DNA from: Flavipsychrobacter sp.
Lineage (GTDB): Bacteria > Bacteroidota > Bacteroidia > Chitinophagales > Chitinophagaceae
NCBI GenBank assembly: GCA_024508935.1
Contig: JANINW010000014.1
Location: forward strand, 143,920 to 207,919
Length of the DNA stretch: 64,000 nucleotides
Direction of reading: 5' to 3'
Shown here: in pieces, positions 1 to 8,701 of the stretch
How positions within the stretch are numbered: the stretch's first letter is position 1
How the letters are laid out: the number at the start of each line of letters is the position of its first letter
Notes under the pieces: generated by a model
Databases searched by the model: none
What the model saw: the letters and a program-made list of their open reading frames with translations, nothing else
What the model was told of the DNA's origin: nothing
Made by a program: the position numbers and the translations under genes

Positions 1-591
1 CATTTCGAGCGTTTTGGTGTAAACCTGCTGCTGGGTAGCAGGATAGATAAGGTGATGACCAACGAGGACATTATGTTCCTGCCCGATTTTTTGCGCGATG
101 GTATTACCCATGCAACACTCAATGGTAAACGTATCTCTACAGACCCGGTATTGCTGGAGCCCGGTTCTGAATTTAAGCCGGCAGGTACCAACTGGATGCT
201 GGTAATGACATTTATTACAGGCTTACTCACTATCATTGGTTTGGTATATAAACCCTTGCTTCCGTTAGGCAAAATAATGAGCTTCCTGATGCTGCTGGTC
301 ACCGGCTTGCTGGGTTGCCTGATGCTGGTTATGTGGTTGGGTACCGACCACCAGGGTTGCCAGAACAATTACAATGTACTATGGGCACTTCCCACCAATC
401 TTTTCCTGGCTTTTGCACCCAAAAGAAATAAAAGCCGGTATGCAGTGCTTGCAATTATATTGATGGGTATAGCGTTAGTGTTGCATATTCTGAATGTACA
501 GGCGTTACCATTATATGAACTATGGCCCTGGTTACTGGCATTATTGTTTATATATGGTAGTATTTACAGGAAGGGTAAACTAAAAGCATGA
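1..591 (+). CDS. DUF4105-type membrane protein, 3' part
   Basis: The reading frame is open from the first base, so the 5' end lies outside the window; 196 residues are visible. The opening residues (RFGVNLLLGSRIDK, then MFLPDFL) match the end of the periplasmic DUF4105 domain, where a conserved 'LG...DK' is followed by 'MFLPD'. About four hydrophobic segments follow (WMLVMTFITGLLTIIGLV, IMSFLMLLVTGLLGCLMLVM, AVLAIILMGIALVLHIL, LWPWLLALLFIYGSIY), giving the usual C-terminal membrane region. The stop overlaps the next ATG by 4 bases (ATGA), so translation is probably coupled to the hydrolase gene. The biochemical role of DUF4105 proteins is not settled. Family call is by motif recognition. Confidence 0.75.
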   Translation, partial: HFERFGVNLLLGSRIDKVMTNEDIMFLPDFLRDGITHATLNGKRISTDPVLLEPGSEFKPAGTNWMLVMTFITGLLTIIGLVYKPLLPLGKIMSFLMLLVTGLLGCLMLVMWLGTDHQGCQNNYNVLWALPTNLFLAFAPKRNKSRYAVLAIILMGIALVLHILNVQALPLYELWPWLLALLFIYGSIYRKGKLKA

Positions 592-1424
592 CGGAGACCA
601 TAAAAATAGAGACAGGATTATTCCCCTTGCTTACCTACAACAAGGCGGGGACCGGTAACGCAATAGTACTGCTGCATGGCTTCCCCGAAAGCCGTAAACT
701 ATGGGATAAGGTAGTGCCTTCATTAGCGGATTATTTCAAGGTTATAGTACCAGATATACCCGGTAGTGGAGAGAGCGTGTTTAAAGGAGATGACGTGAGC
801 ATGGAGCAACTGGCAGAGAGTATAGCCCTGGTGCTGGAACATGAGCATATTGAGGAGGTAGTAATTGCAGGCCATTCAATGGGAGGGTATGTAGCATTAG
901 CATTTGCGGAGCGTTATAAACAAAAAGTTAAAGGTCTTTGCCTGATACACTCCAATGCATCAGCAGATGATGATGCGAAAAAGGAATTAAGACGTAAATC
1001 CATAGAACTGATAAAGAAAGGCGGAAGGGACGCATTTATCCGGCAGATGATACCCAATCTTTTTTCCGGAGCCTTTAAAACACAGCATCCTGAACTATTG
1101 GAAGCCAATATTAGCGAAGGTTTAAAGCTGGAAGGCCGGTCGCTCATTGCTTTTTACAATGCGATGATAAACAGGCCTGACAGGCTTTGTATCTTAGAGA
1201 GTGCCGCTTTCCCGGTACAGTGGCTGGCTGGTAAAGAAGATACCATAGCTCCACCGTCCAAAATGTTGCAACAATCTATGCTCGCAAGCATTAACTTTGT
1301 ATCAGTGTACCCCGGGGTTGCCCATATGGGCATGCTCGAAAATCCCGAAAGGATGAGCGGGGATATACTGGAATTTGCGGCATATTGTTTTAGTAATAAA
1401 CCGAAACATGTAGATGCTAAATAA
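588..1424 (+). CDS. alpha/beta hydrolase
   Basis: A 278-residue cytoplasmic protein of the alpha/beta-hydrolase superfamily with a complete catalytic set. The oxyanion-hole motif HGFPES is at about residues 30-35, the nucleophile elbow GHSMGG has Ser97, the acidic residue is in AGKEDTIAP, and the catalytic His is in VAHMGMLENPE near the C-terminus. The order and spacing are those of esterases, epoxide hydrolases and haloperoxidase-like enzymes. The substrate cannot be read from the sequence. It starts within the stop of the DUF4105 gene and ends 11 bases inside the next gene, so the three are probably one transcript. Confidence 0.88.
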   Translation: MTETIKIETGLFPLLTYNKAGTGNAIVLLHGFPESRKLWDKVVPSLADYFKVIVPDIPGSGESVFKGDDVSMEQLAESIALVLEHEHIEEVVIAGHSMGGYVALAFAERYKQKVKGLCLIHSNASADDDAKKELRRKSIELIKKGGRDAFIRQMIPNLFSGAFKTQHPELLEANISEGLKLEGRSLIAFYNAMINRPDRLCILESAAFPVQWLAGKEDTIAPPSKMLQQSMLASINFVSVYPGVAHMGMLENPERMSGDILEFAAYCFSNKPKHVDAK

Positions 1425-3342
1425 GCGCTTATATTTATTTATTGGGTTCCTGCTGCTTTCAGTAGTATGCTCAACCCATGTATATGCTACGCATATAGTG
1501 GGAGGGGAGCTGACATACAAATGCCTTGGCGGGGATAAGTACCAGGTAACACTGGTTATTTATGAAGACTGCCTGAACGGTGAACCCGATGCCATAGCCC
1601 AGGATACCCCCGCTTATATTGGTATTTTTACCAAGAACGGTGGCCTCACCCAATATTCGTCCGACTCCATCCGGCCATCATCTAATGTATTGGTACCGCC
1701 CAATTTTAGTAATAGCTGTGTAAACAATCCGCCGGCTACCTGCCTGAGAAGGGTCACATTCAACAAAACGTATACCTTGCCTGCCAATGGTGTGGGATAC
1801 AGGGTAATATATGTGCGATGCTGCCGTAATGCCAGTATCCTGAACCTGAACCGCCCGAGCGAAGTGGGGGCAACTTTCTTCTGCGATATACCACCTACAC
1901 CATCAGGACAATGTAATAACAGCGCCTATTTTAAAAATACGCCACCGCAGATCATTTGTATTAATAATCCGCTGGTATATGACCATTCTGCAACTGACCC
2001 GGATGGAGATTCGCTGAGCTATGAATTTTGCGATGCGTATCCCGGTGGCGATTATAAAAATCCTAAACCATTTCCTTCGCCTTTTTTACCTGCGCCCATT
2101 AGCAGCCCGCCAAACTTTGGCTACCGTGCAGGCTTTACGGCTACCAAGCCAATGGGTGGCAATCCGCTGATACAAATAGACCCCAAAACAGGTATGATAA
2201 CAGGTACGCCTAATATTATGGGACGTTTTGTAGTAAGCGTATGTTGTAATGAATGGAGAGGGGGGCAGATTATCAATACCGTTCACCGCGAATTCCAGTT
2301 TGTGGTAACTAACTGTTCGAAAGCAGTAGTTGCAAATATTCCACAGCTGTCTACTGAATACAATACCTATATAGTACAATGTGACGGTATGACGGTTCAC
2401 TTCCTTAACCGCAGTGTTGGCGGGTTTGCCTACAATTGGGATTTTGGTGTACCGGGGGCTACTTCTACCGAATTTGAACCGACATATACCTATCCTGATA
2501 CAGGCTCTTACATAGTGAAGCTGGTTGTGAATAAAGGCACTACCTGTCCTGATAGCATCAGTCGCATAGTAAAGGTGTTTCCTGATTTCAAAGCGGATTT
2601 TGAACAACAAGGTTTGTTATGTCCTAAATCGCAAATAACATTTTTAGATAAATCTGAATCCACCTATAAACCTGTTACGTCGTGGCTATGGTGGTTTGGC
2701 GATGGTACATCAGCTGAAGATCAAAATACGCAGCATATTTATGATCACGGAGGTACCTATAATGTATCCCTTATATCGGGTAACGTAAAAGGTTGTGTAG
2801 ACACTGTTACCAAGCAAATAACTGTAGAGAATTTCCAGCCATATGCCGGGGACGATACAATTATTGTAAAAGGTGAATACATTAATTTTCATGCAAGCGG
2901 TGGTATAGAATATACCTGGACGCCAACAACCAACCTGAATTTTTCAGATGTGCCTAACCCAAGGGGTTACTATCCCGATACAGGGCGGTTTGACTATAAT
3001 GTACACATTAAGAGTGCCTTCGGATGCGAAGGTGATGACTCTATCAGGGTATGGGTGGTAGGACAGTCTTCTTTGTTTATGCCGTCAGCATTTTCACCTA
3101 ACGGCGATGGCTTAAATGACCGGTTACGTCCCAGGACTGTAGGCTATAGTAAAATAAGGTTCTTCCGTGTATTTAACCGCTGGGGAGAATTGGTGTTTGA
3201 TACCAATAAATTCTATGAAGGCTGGGATGGAACTTATAAGGGAAGGCGGGCTGAGATCGGCACCTATTTCTGGGTGGTAGGTGTTACTGACCGGTTTGGT
3301 AACGAGTCTGCCATAAAAGGGGATGCTGCGCTTATCAGGTAA
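1414..3342 (+). CDS. secreted PKD/CHU_C gliding-motility-associated protein
   Basis: 642 residues with a signal peptide (LFIGFLLLSVVCSTHVYA). The N-terminal module begins 'THIVGGELTYKC' and is rich in Cys; similar starts occur in two of the adhesins at 20-29 kb. Two PKD-like domains follow in the middle (YNWDFGVPGATS; WLWWFGDGTSAEDQ, each followed by Y-D-G-Y/S-Y patterns). The C-terminus is a clear CHU_C/gliding-motility domain: FSPNGDGLNDR, FNRWGELVF, GWDGTYKGR, GTYFWVV, ending in ALIR. Such C-termini direct export by the type IX system. Role inferred: surface or extracellular adhesin. It overlaps the hydrolase gene by 11 bases and is followed by a terminator. Confidence 0.9.
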   Translation: MLNKRLYLFIGFLLLSVVCSTHVYATHIVGGELTYKCLGGDKYQVTLVIYEDCLNGEPDAIAQDTPAYIGIFTKNGGLTQYSSDSIRPSSNVLVPPNFSNSCVNNPPATCLRRVTFNKTYTLPANGVGYRVIYVRCCRNASILNLNRPSEVGATFFCDIPPTPSGQCNNSAYFKNTPPQIICINNPLVYDHSATDPDGDSLSYEFCDAYPGGDYKNPKPFPSPFLPAPISSPPNFGYRAGFTATKPMGGNPLIQIDPKTGMITGTPNIMGRFVVSVCCNEWRGGQIINTVHREFQFVVTNCSKAVVANIPQLSTEYNTYIVQCDGMTVHFLNRSVGGFAYNWDFGVPGATSTEFEPTYTYPDTGSYIVKLVVNKGTTCPDSISRIVKVFPDFKADFEQQGLLCPKSQITFLDKSESTYKPVTSWLWWFGDGTSAEDQNTQHIYDHGGTYNVSLISGNVKGCVDTVTKQITVENFQPYAGDDTIIVKGEYINFHASGGIEYTWTPTTNLNFSDVPNPRGYYPDTGRFDYNVHIKSAFGCEGDDSIRVWVVGQSSLFMPSAFSPNGDGLNDRLRPRTVGYSKIRFFRVFNRWGELVFDTNKFYEGWDGTYKGRRAEIGTYFWVVGVTDRFGNESAIKGDAALIR

Positions 3343-3368
3343 AAATATTAATAGATATTATTGATCAG

Positions 3369-3394
3369 AGCATACCACAGGGTATGCTTTTTTT
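3369..3394 (+). terminator. Rho-independent terminator
   Basis: An 8-bp perfect stem (AGCATACC/GGTATGCT) with loop ACAG is followed by a run of T. It lies 27 bases after the CHU_C protein stop and closes the first operon. Confidence 0.9.
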
Positions 3395-3419
3395 ATAAGT
3401 ATTAGTCATGCAGGCGTAC

Positions 3420-3427
3420 TATCTTTG
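3420..3427 (+). promoter_or_regulatory. -7 box, TATCTTTG
   Basis: This matches the Bacteroidota -7 consensus TAnnTTTG exactly, 26 bases before the chosen ATG of the SDR gene and just after a terminator. A clear TTTG at -33 was not found, so only the -7 part is supported. Confidence 0.5.
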
Positions 3428-3452
3428 CGCTGCATTAGAAAATGTTCTTGGC

Positions 3453-4226
3453 ATGAATAAAACCATCCTGGTTACCGGTGCTACATCGGGTTTTGGAAAA
3501 GCTATTGCTACAATTTTTGCAAAAAACGGTTATGATGTTTGCGCTACCGGCCGAAGGGACGACCGGCTTGCTGCACTCAAACAAGAGTTGGAATCGGCTT
3601 ATGGCGTTAAGGTAACAACCCTGAAATTTGATGTAAGGAACCGGGAAGAAGTAACCGGAGCAATAGCTCAATTGAAAGAGCAGCTATCCACCATTGATAT
3701 ATTGGTCAACAATGCGGGTCTTGCGGCCGGGTTATCTACTATAGATGAAGGAGATATAGATGATTGGGATGTGATGATAGATACGAATGTAAAAGGTCTT
3801 TTGTACGTAACCCGCCAGGTAGTTTCTATGATGAAACAAAAAGGCGGCCATATCATCAATATAGGTTCTACAGCGGGCAAGCTGGTATATAAGAATGGCA
3901 ATGTGTACTGCGCCACCAAATTTGCGGTAGATGCATTGTCGCAATCTATGCGTATAGACCTGCTTCCGTATGGTATTAAAGTAACTGCCATTAATCCTGG
4001 TATGGCTGAGACGGAATTTGCATTGGTGCGCTTTAAAGGTGACGCAGAACGCGCAAAGAATGTGTACACAGGTCTTACACCACTCAGTGCCCAGGATATA
4101 GCTGACACTGTGTACTATTGTGCCAGCCTGCCCCTACATGTATGTATTAATGATCTTACTATTACCTGCACCAACCAGGCCAACGGTATCTATTCCATAA
4201 AAGATGCAGAAAGGGTAAACTTATAA
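3453..4226 (+). CDS. SDR family NAD(P)-dependent oxidoreductase
   Basis: Classical short-chain dehydrogenase of 257 residues. The cofactor motif TGATSGFGKAIA is at the N-terminus, NNAG marks strand 4, and the catalytic set is GSTAG (Ser), then YCATK (Tyr and Lys); INPGMAETEF follows. The ending resembles YdfG-type serine/3-hydroxy acid dehydrogenases, but the substrate is inferred only from overall resemblance. The ORF opens at 3408; the ATG at 3453 is chosen because the Rossmann fold begins immediately after it and a -7 box lies upstream. It is first in a plus-strand run and ends 4 bases before the thioesterase. Confidence 0.88.
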   Translation: MNKTILVTGATSGFGKAIATIFAKNGYDVCATGRRDDRLAALKQELESAYGVKVTTLKFDVRNREEVTGAIAQLKEQLSTIDILVNNAGLAAGLSTIDEGDIDDWDVMIDTNVKGLLYVTRQVVSMMKQKGGHIINIGSTAGKLVYKNGNVYCATKFAVDALSQSMRIDLLPYGIKVTAINPGMAETEFALVRFKGDAERAKNVYTGLTPLSAQDIADTVYYCASLPLHVCINDLTITCTNQANGIYSIKDAERVNL

Positions 4227-4230
4227 CACT

Positions 4231-4644
4231 ATGTACGAATCAACAACGCATATAAGGGTAAGATATGGAGAGACCGACCAGATGGGCTATTTGTATTACG
4301 GCAATTATGCCTTGTACTACGAAGTAGGCAGGGCAGAAGCTATACGCCAGCTGGGTTATACTTACAAAGAACTGGAAGATATGGGTATTATGATGCCGGT
4401 GGTAGAATTGAAGTCTCAATATTTCAGGCCTGCTTTATATGACAACCTCATAACGGTTAGGACCATACTTAAAGAACTGCCGGAGGAAAGTAAGATCAGT
4501 TTCCATTCGGAATTGTATAATGAAGACGGACAGTTATTGAATAAGGGCATTACCACCCTGGTATTTTACGACCCGAAAGAAAAGAAAAAAATAAACATGC
4601 CCCCTGCGCTGCATACGCGCCTGGCGCCTTTTTTTGAACAATAG
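4231..4644 (+). CDS. acyl-CoA thioesterase, YbgC/4HBT hotdog family
   Basis: 137 residues with the single-hotdog 4HBT fold. The active-site segment is YGETDQMGYLYYGNYALYYE, with the catalytic Asp of the D-x-x-G-x-x-Y-x-x-x-Y pattern retained, and the usual 'RAEAIRQLGY' helix follows. YbgC-like enzymes hydrolyse short or medium acyl-CoA in the cytoplasm. It is packed between the SDR gene (4-base gap) and cinA (3-base gap), so it is co-transcribed. The His often found two residues after the G in YbgC is not present here. Substrate unknown. Confidence 0.87.
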   Translation: MYESTTHIRVRYGETDQMGYLYYGNYALYYEVGRAEAIRQLGYTYKELEDMGIMMPVVELKSQYFRPALYDNLITVRTILKELPEESKISFHSELYNEDGQLLNKGITTLVFYDPKEKKKINMPPALHTRLAPFFEQ

Positions 4645-4647
4645 GAT

Positions 4648-5907
4648 ATGGCGAATACATTAGCGTCTATTATTACCATAGGGGACGAGCTGCTGATAGG
4701 GCAGACCATTGATACCAATTCGGCAAAGATCGCCCAAATGTTGAATGCTATAGGTATAGATGTAATAAGAAGAGTAGCCGTTGGAGACAACAAGGCTGCC
4801 ATAGTAAAAGCACTGAATGAAGAAATAGTTGCTGCAGATATTGTATTGATAACAGGAGGTCTTGGGCCAACAGCTGACGATATTACCAAACCGCTGCTCT
4901 GCGATTATTTCGGTGGTAAGCTGGTTGTTGATGAAAAAGTGCTGGCACATGTAAAAGGCATTTTTGAAAAACGTAAGCGCCCTTTCCTGGAGCGTAACCT
5001 TAAGCAGGCAGAAGTACCTGATGTTTGTACCGTTCTGCACAACCGCGTAGGCACAGCACCGGGCATGTTGTTTGAAAAAAATGATAAGCTCATTATTTCT
5101 ATGCCCGGTGTGCCGTTTGAGATGGAAGCCATTATGCAGGACGAGGTTGTTCCCCTGTTAACGGCCAAATATAAAAGCAGTGATGTGATCGTGCATCGCA
5201 CTACTATCACTGCAGGAGAGGGAGAAAGCTTTATTGCAGAACAGATACAGGACATAGAGAATAGCTTGCCGGCGCATATTGGATTAGCTTACCTGCCCAG
5301 CCTGGGAGGGGTAAAGCTTAGACTTACCGGCAAAGCACATGATCTTGCATTGCTTACAACTGAAGTGGAGGGTTTCCAGCAGCAACTAGCCACACGGTTG
5401 GAGAAGATAGTAATAGCCCTGGAGGATAAACCAATGGAAGTATTGCTGGGCGAGCTTTTTACAGCAAAAGGAGTTAGTGTAGCGCTGGCTGAAAGTTGCA
5501 CCGGCGGTTACATCGGGCATTTGCTAACCCAGGTGTCGGGTTCCAGTGATTATTTTAAAGGTAGTGCCGTATGCTATGCCAATGAAGCTAAAGAAAGCGT
5601 ATTGGGGGTAAACAGTAATACCATAGGAGAATATGGCGCAGTTAGTGAGCAAACGGTAATAGAGATGGCTTTGGGTGCAAAGCGCATTATGAATAGTAAT
5701 ATAGCATTTGCTATCTCCGGGGTACTAAGTGCCGGGGGTGAAGATTATCGTGTACCTGTGGGTACTGTGTGGACAGCCGTAACGGATGGGGAAAATACCA
5801 AAACAAAAGAGCTTAGGTTTTATCACGACCGTATACGTAATAAAGAATCGGCTGCGCAGATGGGTATGCTGATGATATGGCGTTTTTTGAATAATAAATT
5901 GAAATGA
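4648..5907 (+). CDS. cinA: CinA family protein (NMN deamidase/competence-damage-inducible)
   Basis: 419 residues with both CinA domains. The N-terminal MoCF-like domain starts SIITIGDELLIGQTIDTNS and contains GGLGPTADDITK and MPGVPFEME. The C-terminal amidohydrolase domain has LAESCTGGYIGHLLT, SGSSDYFKG and a late FAISGVLSAGG. The C-terminal domain converts nicotinamide mononucleotide to nicotinate mononucleotide in pyridine nucleotide salvage; the N-terminal domain has ADP-ribose pyrophosphatase activity in some family members. The full length of about 420 is usual. Its stop overlaps the aroK start by 4 bases (ATGA). Confidence 0.95.
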   Translation: MANTLASIITIGDELLIGQTIDTNSAKIAQMLNAIGIDVIRRVAVGDNKAAIVKALNEEIVAADIVLITGGLGPTADDITKPLLCDYFGGKLVVDEKVLAHVKGIFEKRKRPFLERNLKQAEVPDVCTVLHNRVGTAPGMLFEKNDKLIISMPGVPFEMEAIMQDEVVPLLTAKYKSSDVIVHRTTITAGEGESFIAEQIQDIENSLPAHIGLAYLPSLGGVKLRLTGKAHDLALLTTEVEGFQQQLATRLEKIVIALEDKPMEVLLGELFTAKGVSVALAESCTGGYIGHLLTQVSGSSDYFKGSAVCYANEAKESVLGVNSNTIGEYGAVSEQTVIEMALGAKRIMNSNIAFAISGVLSAGGEDYRVPVGTVWTAVTDGENTKTKELRFYHDRIRNKESAAQMGMLMIWRFLNNKLK

Positions 5908-6413
5908 TATTCCTGATAGGTATGCCGGCTGCCGGAAAAACGTACTGGGGCAATAAGATTGCTACGGCATTTTCTTTGCCGTTCACCGATCTGGATAATT
6001 ATATAGAGCAGCAAGAAGGTTTATCAATAAGCGAAATATTTAACCAACAAGGCGAGGCGGGTTTTCGTGAAAAAGAAGCTGCTGCATTGCTGCAACTAAT
6101 AAGCACCGGGAGTAAAAGGATGGTGGTAGCGTGCGGGGGCGGTACGCCGGTATATAGAGACAATATGCAGCTGATGAAACAAGCAGGTTGCACTATTTAC
6201 CTGGATGTGAAACAGGATATACTTTTGCAAAGGCTAAAATCAGCTGATCAAACACGACCATTGCTGCAATCAGCAGATGTACCTGTTGTACTAAATGATT
6301 TGGCTCAACTGCGCAGGCGGTTCTATGAGCAGGCAGACTATATTATAACAGAAGAGAATCTTTCATTAAATAGTTTTAGAAATATAATAGACATATGTAT
6401 AGAAAAGCATTAG
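5904..6413 (+). CDS. aroK: shikimate kinase
   Basis: 169 residues. The Walker A is GMPAAGKTYWG; the shikimate-binding Asp is in FTDLDNYIE; GEAGFREKEAAAL carries the substrate-binding Arg and Glu; CGGGTPVYRDN is the Walker-B-like Gly-rich segment. The lid segment contains RPLL. It phosphorylates shikimate at the 3-hydroxyl in aromatic amino acid synthesis. The typical family length is about 170. Translation is probably coupled to cinA, and the 3' end overlaps the next gene by 19 bases. Confidence 0.95.
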   Translation: MIFLIGMPAAGKTYWGNKIATAFSLPFTDLDNYIEQQEGLSISEIFNQQGEAGFREKEAAALLQLISTGSKRMVVACGGGTPVYRDNMQLMKQAGCTIYLDVKQDILLQRLKSADQTRPLLQSADVPVVLNDLAQLRRRFYEQADYIITEENLSLNSFRNIIDICIEKH

Positions 6414-6784
6414 TTGCCGGATCCGTTTTTGCTGCTCTGGCTGTTATACTGGGTGCATTTGGTGCACATGCATTGAAGCAAGTGCTGTTGCCTGATCAGT
6501 TGCAGGTATTTGAAACTGGTGTAAAGTACCAGTTCTACCACAGTTTTGCATTGTTGGCTACCGGTATTATTTATGCTTCATTTCCTTTTAAGCAGGTAAA
6601 ACTGGCATCCAGTTTTTTTATTATTGGTATATTATTATTCAGTGGTTCCCTGTATGCACTTACACTGCTTAAAATGAACGGGCAGATAGGCCTGGGTGGC
6701 GTAGGTATTGTTACCCCAATAGGCGGCCTGTTCTTTATTGCCGGATGGCTGCTGCTTACAATGGGTATACTGAAGAAAAACTAG
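6395..6784 (+). CDS. DUF423 family membrane protein
   Basis: 129 residues with four hydrophobic segments. The N-terminal signature LGAFGAHALK followed by FETGVKYQFYHSFALL is diagnostic of DUF423 (YgdD-like) inner membrane proteins, and the C-terminal GxGxVTPIGGLFFIAGWLLL pattern fits. Function is not known for the family. It overlaps the end of aroK by 19 bases, which suggests coupled translation. Confidence 0.9.
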   Translation: MYRKALVAGSVFAALAVILGAFGAHALKQVLLPDQLQVFETGVKYQFYHSFALLATGIIYASFPFKQVKLASSFFIIGILLFSGSLYALTLLKMNGQIGLGGVGIVTPIGGLFFIAGWLLLTMGILKKN

Positions 6785-6846
6785 GATGGTTTATACAGTT
6801 TAATGCATTTATTATTACTAAATTCACCCTGCAAAACTTGTTGATG

Positions 6847-7590
6847 ATGAAGTCTATAGCATTGATTCCCGCGCGTCTTGGAGCTACACGTTTCCCAGAA
6901 AAAATGCTGGCACAGATAAAAGGTAAAAGTGTGATACGCCGTACTTATGAATCTACTGTAAAAACAGGTTTGTTTGACGATGTGATAGTGGTAACAGACA
7001 GCGATAAAATAGAAGAAGAAATTATAAAAAATGGTGGTAAGGCCGTAAGGAGCAAGCGTGAATATGATAGCGGTACAGACCGTATTGCCGAAGTGGCCCT
7101 TGGACTGGATGCTGATGTGTTTGTAAATGTACAGGGAGATGAACCTTTTGTGCAAAAAGCACCACTGGAGAAACTATTGAATGTGTTTGAAGGTAAGATA
7201 GGGGAGAACATACAGGTAGCTTCGTTAGTGCAGAAATTACAGGACCCCGAAAGTATCAACGATCCGAATTTTGTAAAGGTGGTATTGGACCTACGGCAGT
7301 TTGCCATGTATTTTTCACGTTGTCCTATACCTTACCTGCGCGATAAAGACTGGCCTATCTCTCATTATGAGCATATAGGCGTATATGCATTCCGTAAAAT
7401 GCCATTATTGAATTTTACACAATGGCCTATGTCTACACTGGAACGTGCAGAGAAAATTGAATGCCTGCGTTTCCTTGAAAACGGTGTGCCCATTAAAATG
7501 GTCATCAGCCAGTATATGGGCATAGAAATAGACATGCCGGAAGATATAGCGAAAGCTGAAGCTTTTATGGAGAAAATGGGTTTTGAATAA
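6847..7590 (+). CDS. kdsB: 3-deoxy-manno-octulosonate cytidylyltransferase
   Basis: 248 residues from the chosen start. Motifs are IPARLGATRFPEKML at the N-terminus (nucleotide-binding loop), VVVTDSDKI, SGTDRIAEV, VNVQGDEPF (metal-binding Asp) and IEIDMPEDI at the C-terminus. It activates Kdo to CMP-Kdo for transfer to lipid A in the cytoplasm. An in-frame start at 6745 would overlap the DUF423 gene; the ATGs at 6844 and 6847 directly precede the conserved IPAR, and 6847 is taken. The neighbour is a kdnB-like dehydrogenase, so its substrate might be Kdo8N rather than Kdo. Confidence 0.95.
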   Translation: MKSIALIPARLGATRFPEKMLAQIKGKSVIRRTYESTVKTGLFDDVIVVTDSDKIEEEIIKNGGKAVRSKREYDSGTDRIAEVALGLDADVFVNVQGDEPFVQKAPLEKLLNVFEGKIGENIQVASLVQKLQDPESINDPNFVKVVLDLRQFAMYFSRCPIPYLRDKDWPISHYEHIGVYAFRKMPLLNFTQWPMSTLERAEKIECLRFLENGVPIKMVISQYMGIEIDMPEDIAKAEAFMEKMGFE

Positions 7591-7624
7591 TACTTGAACA
7601 AAGAAAATACTTAGATAATACAAT

Positions 7625-8701
7625 ATGAAGTTCCGCAATTTTAAGATGGTTGATTACGTGGTGTATGGCCGTGGCTGTTTCGATCAGCTAGATGAAATAT
7701 TAGCGCCAAAACGTAAAGATGAGAAGCCGGTAGTTTTTCTGTTAGACTACCATTTTCAAAATGATGAGGCATTTAAATCACGCATACCGCTCCGGGGCAA
7801 TGATCAGCTGATTATTGCTGATGTGACTAGCGAGCCTAAAACTTCGTATGTAGACAGCATTGCCCAGGAACTGAAAGACAAATTTGGAACCGTATCCGGT
7901 GTTATAGGTATTGGTGGCGGCTCTACATTAGACCTGGCAAAGGCGGTATCTATTATGATGACCAACCCGGGCAAAGCGCAGGATTACCAGGGCTGGGACC
8001 TGGTAAAAAATCCTGCTGTATATAAAGCAGGTATCCCTACATTATCAGGTACAGGTGCAGAGGTGTCCCGTACCTGTGTGCTGACAGGCCCTACAAAAAA
8101 ACTGGGTATGAATTCTGATTTCACACCCTTCGACCAGATAGTGTTAGATCCTGAACTGATAAAAGGTGCACCTAAAAATCAGCGTTTTTATACTGGTATG
8201 GACTGTTATATACATTGTATAGAATCGCTGCAAGGCACTTATATCAATGCTTTTAGCCGGTCCTACGGAGAAAAAGCATTAGAGCTTTGCCAGGATGTAT
8301 TTCTTCATAATACAGAATGGACAGATGAGAGCGATGAAAAACTAATGATGGCCTCTTATGCAGGTGGTATGAGTATAGCCTACTCGCAGGTAGGTGTAGC
8401 ACATGCTGTAAGTTATGGTCTTAGTTATTTACTGGGTACCAAACATGGTATAGGCAACTGTATCGTATTTAACCATCTCGAAGAGTTTTATCCAGAGGGT
8501 GTTAAAGAATTCCATCAAATGGTGAAGCAGAATGGCATTGATATACCGGTGGGTGTAACTAAGGGTCTTACTGATGAGCAATTTGATACAATGATAAACG
8601 TATCGCTGGGTATGGCACCGCTTTGGGAAAATGCATTAGGTAAAGATTGGCAGCAGCAAATGAATCGCGAACGCCTGCGTGCCTTATACGAACGTTTATA
8701 A
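7625..8701 (+). CDS. kdnB: iron-containing alcohol dehydrogenase, KdnB-like (Kdo 8-oxidase)
   Basis: 358 residues of the group III metal-dependent alcohol dehydrogenase family. The NAD-binding GIGGGSTLDLAKA is near residue 97, followed by the phosphate-binding region LSGTGAEVSR. Metal ligands are visible as the Asp and His of GMDCYIHCIES and two later His residues (VAHAVSYG, GTKHGIGN). Closeness to kdsB (34 bases) and the overall sequence fit Shewanella KdnB, which oxidises C8 of Kdo before amination by KdnA to give Kdo8N. The specific function is inferred; the family call is secure. No kdnA aminotransferase is in this window. Confidence 0.8.
   Translation: MKFRNFKMVDYVVYGRGCFDQLDEILAPKRKDEKPVVFLLDYHFQNDEAFKSRIPLRGNDQLIIADVTSEPKTSYVDSIAQELKDKFGTVSGVIGIGGGSTLDLAKAVSIMMTNPGKAQDYQGWDLVKNPAVYKAGIPTLSGTGAEVSRTCVLTGPTKKLGMNSDFTPFDQIVLDPELIKGAPKNQRFYTGMDCYIHCIESLQGTYINAFSRSYGEKALELCQDVFLHNTEWTDESDEKLMMASYAGGMSIAYSQVGVAHAVSYGLSYLLGTKHGIGNCIVFNHLEEFYPEGVKEFHQMVKQNGIDIPVGVTKGLTDEQFDTMINVSLGMAPLWENALGKDWQQQMNRERLRALYERL

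Noticed and set aside
2086-2610. 174-codon minus-strand ORF
   Set aside because: Antisense to the CHU_C adhesin, no recognisable features.
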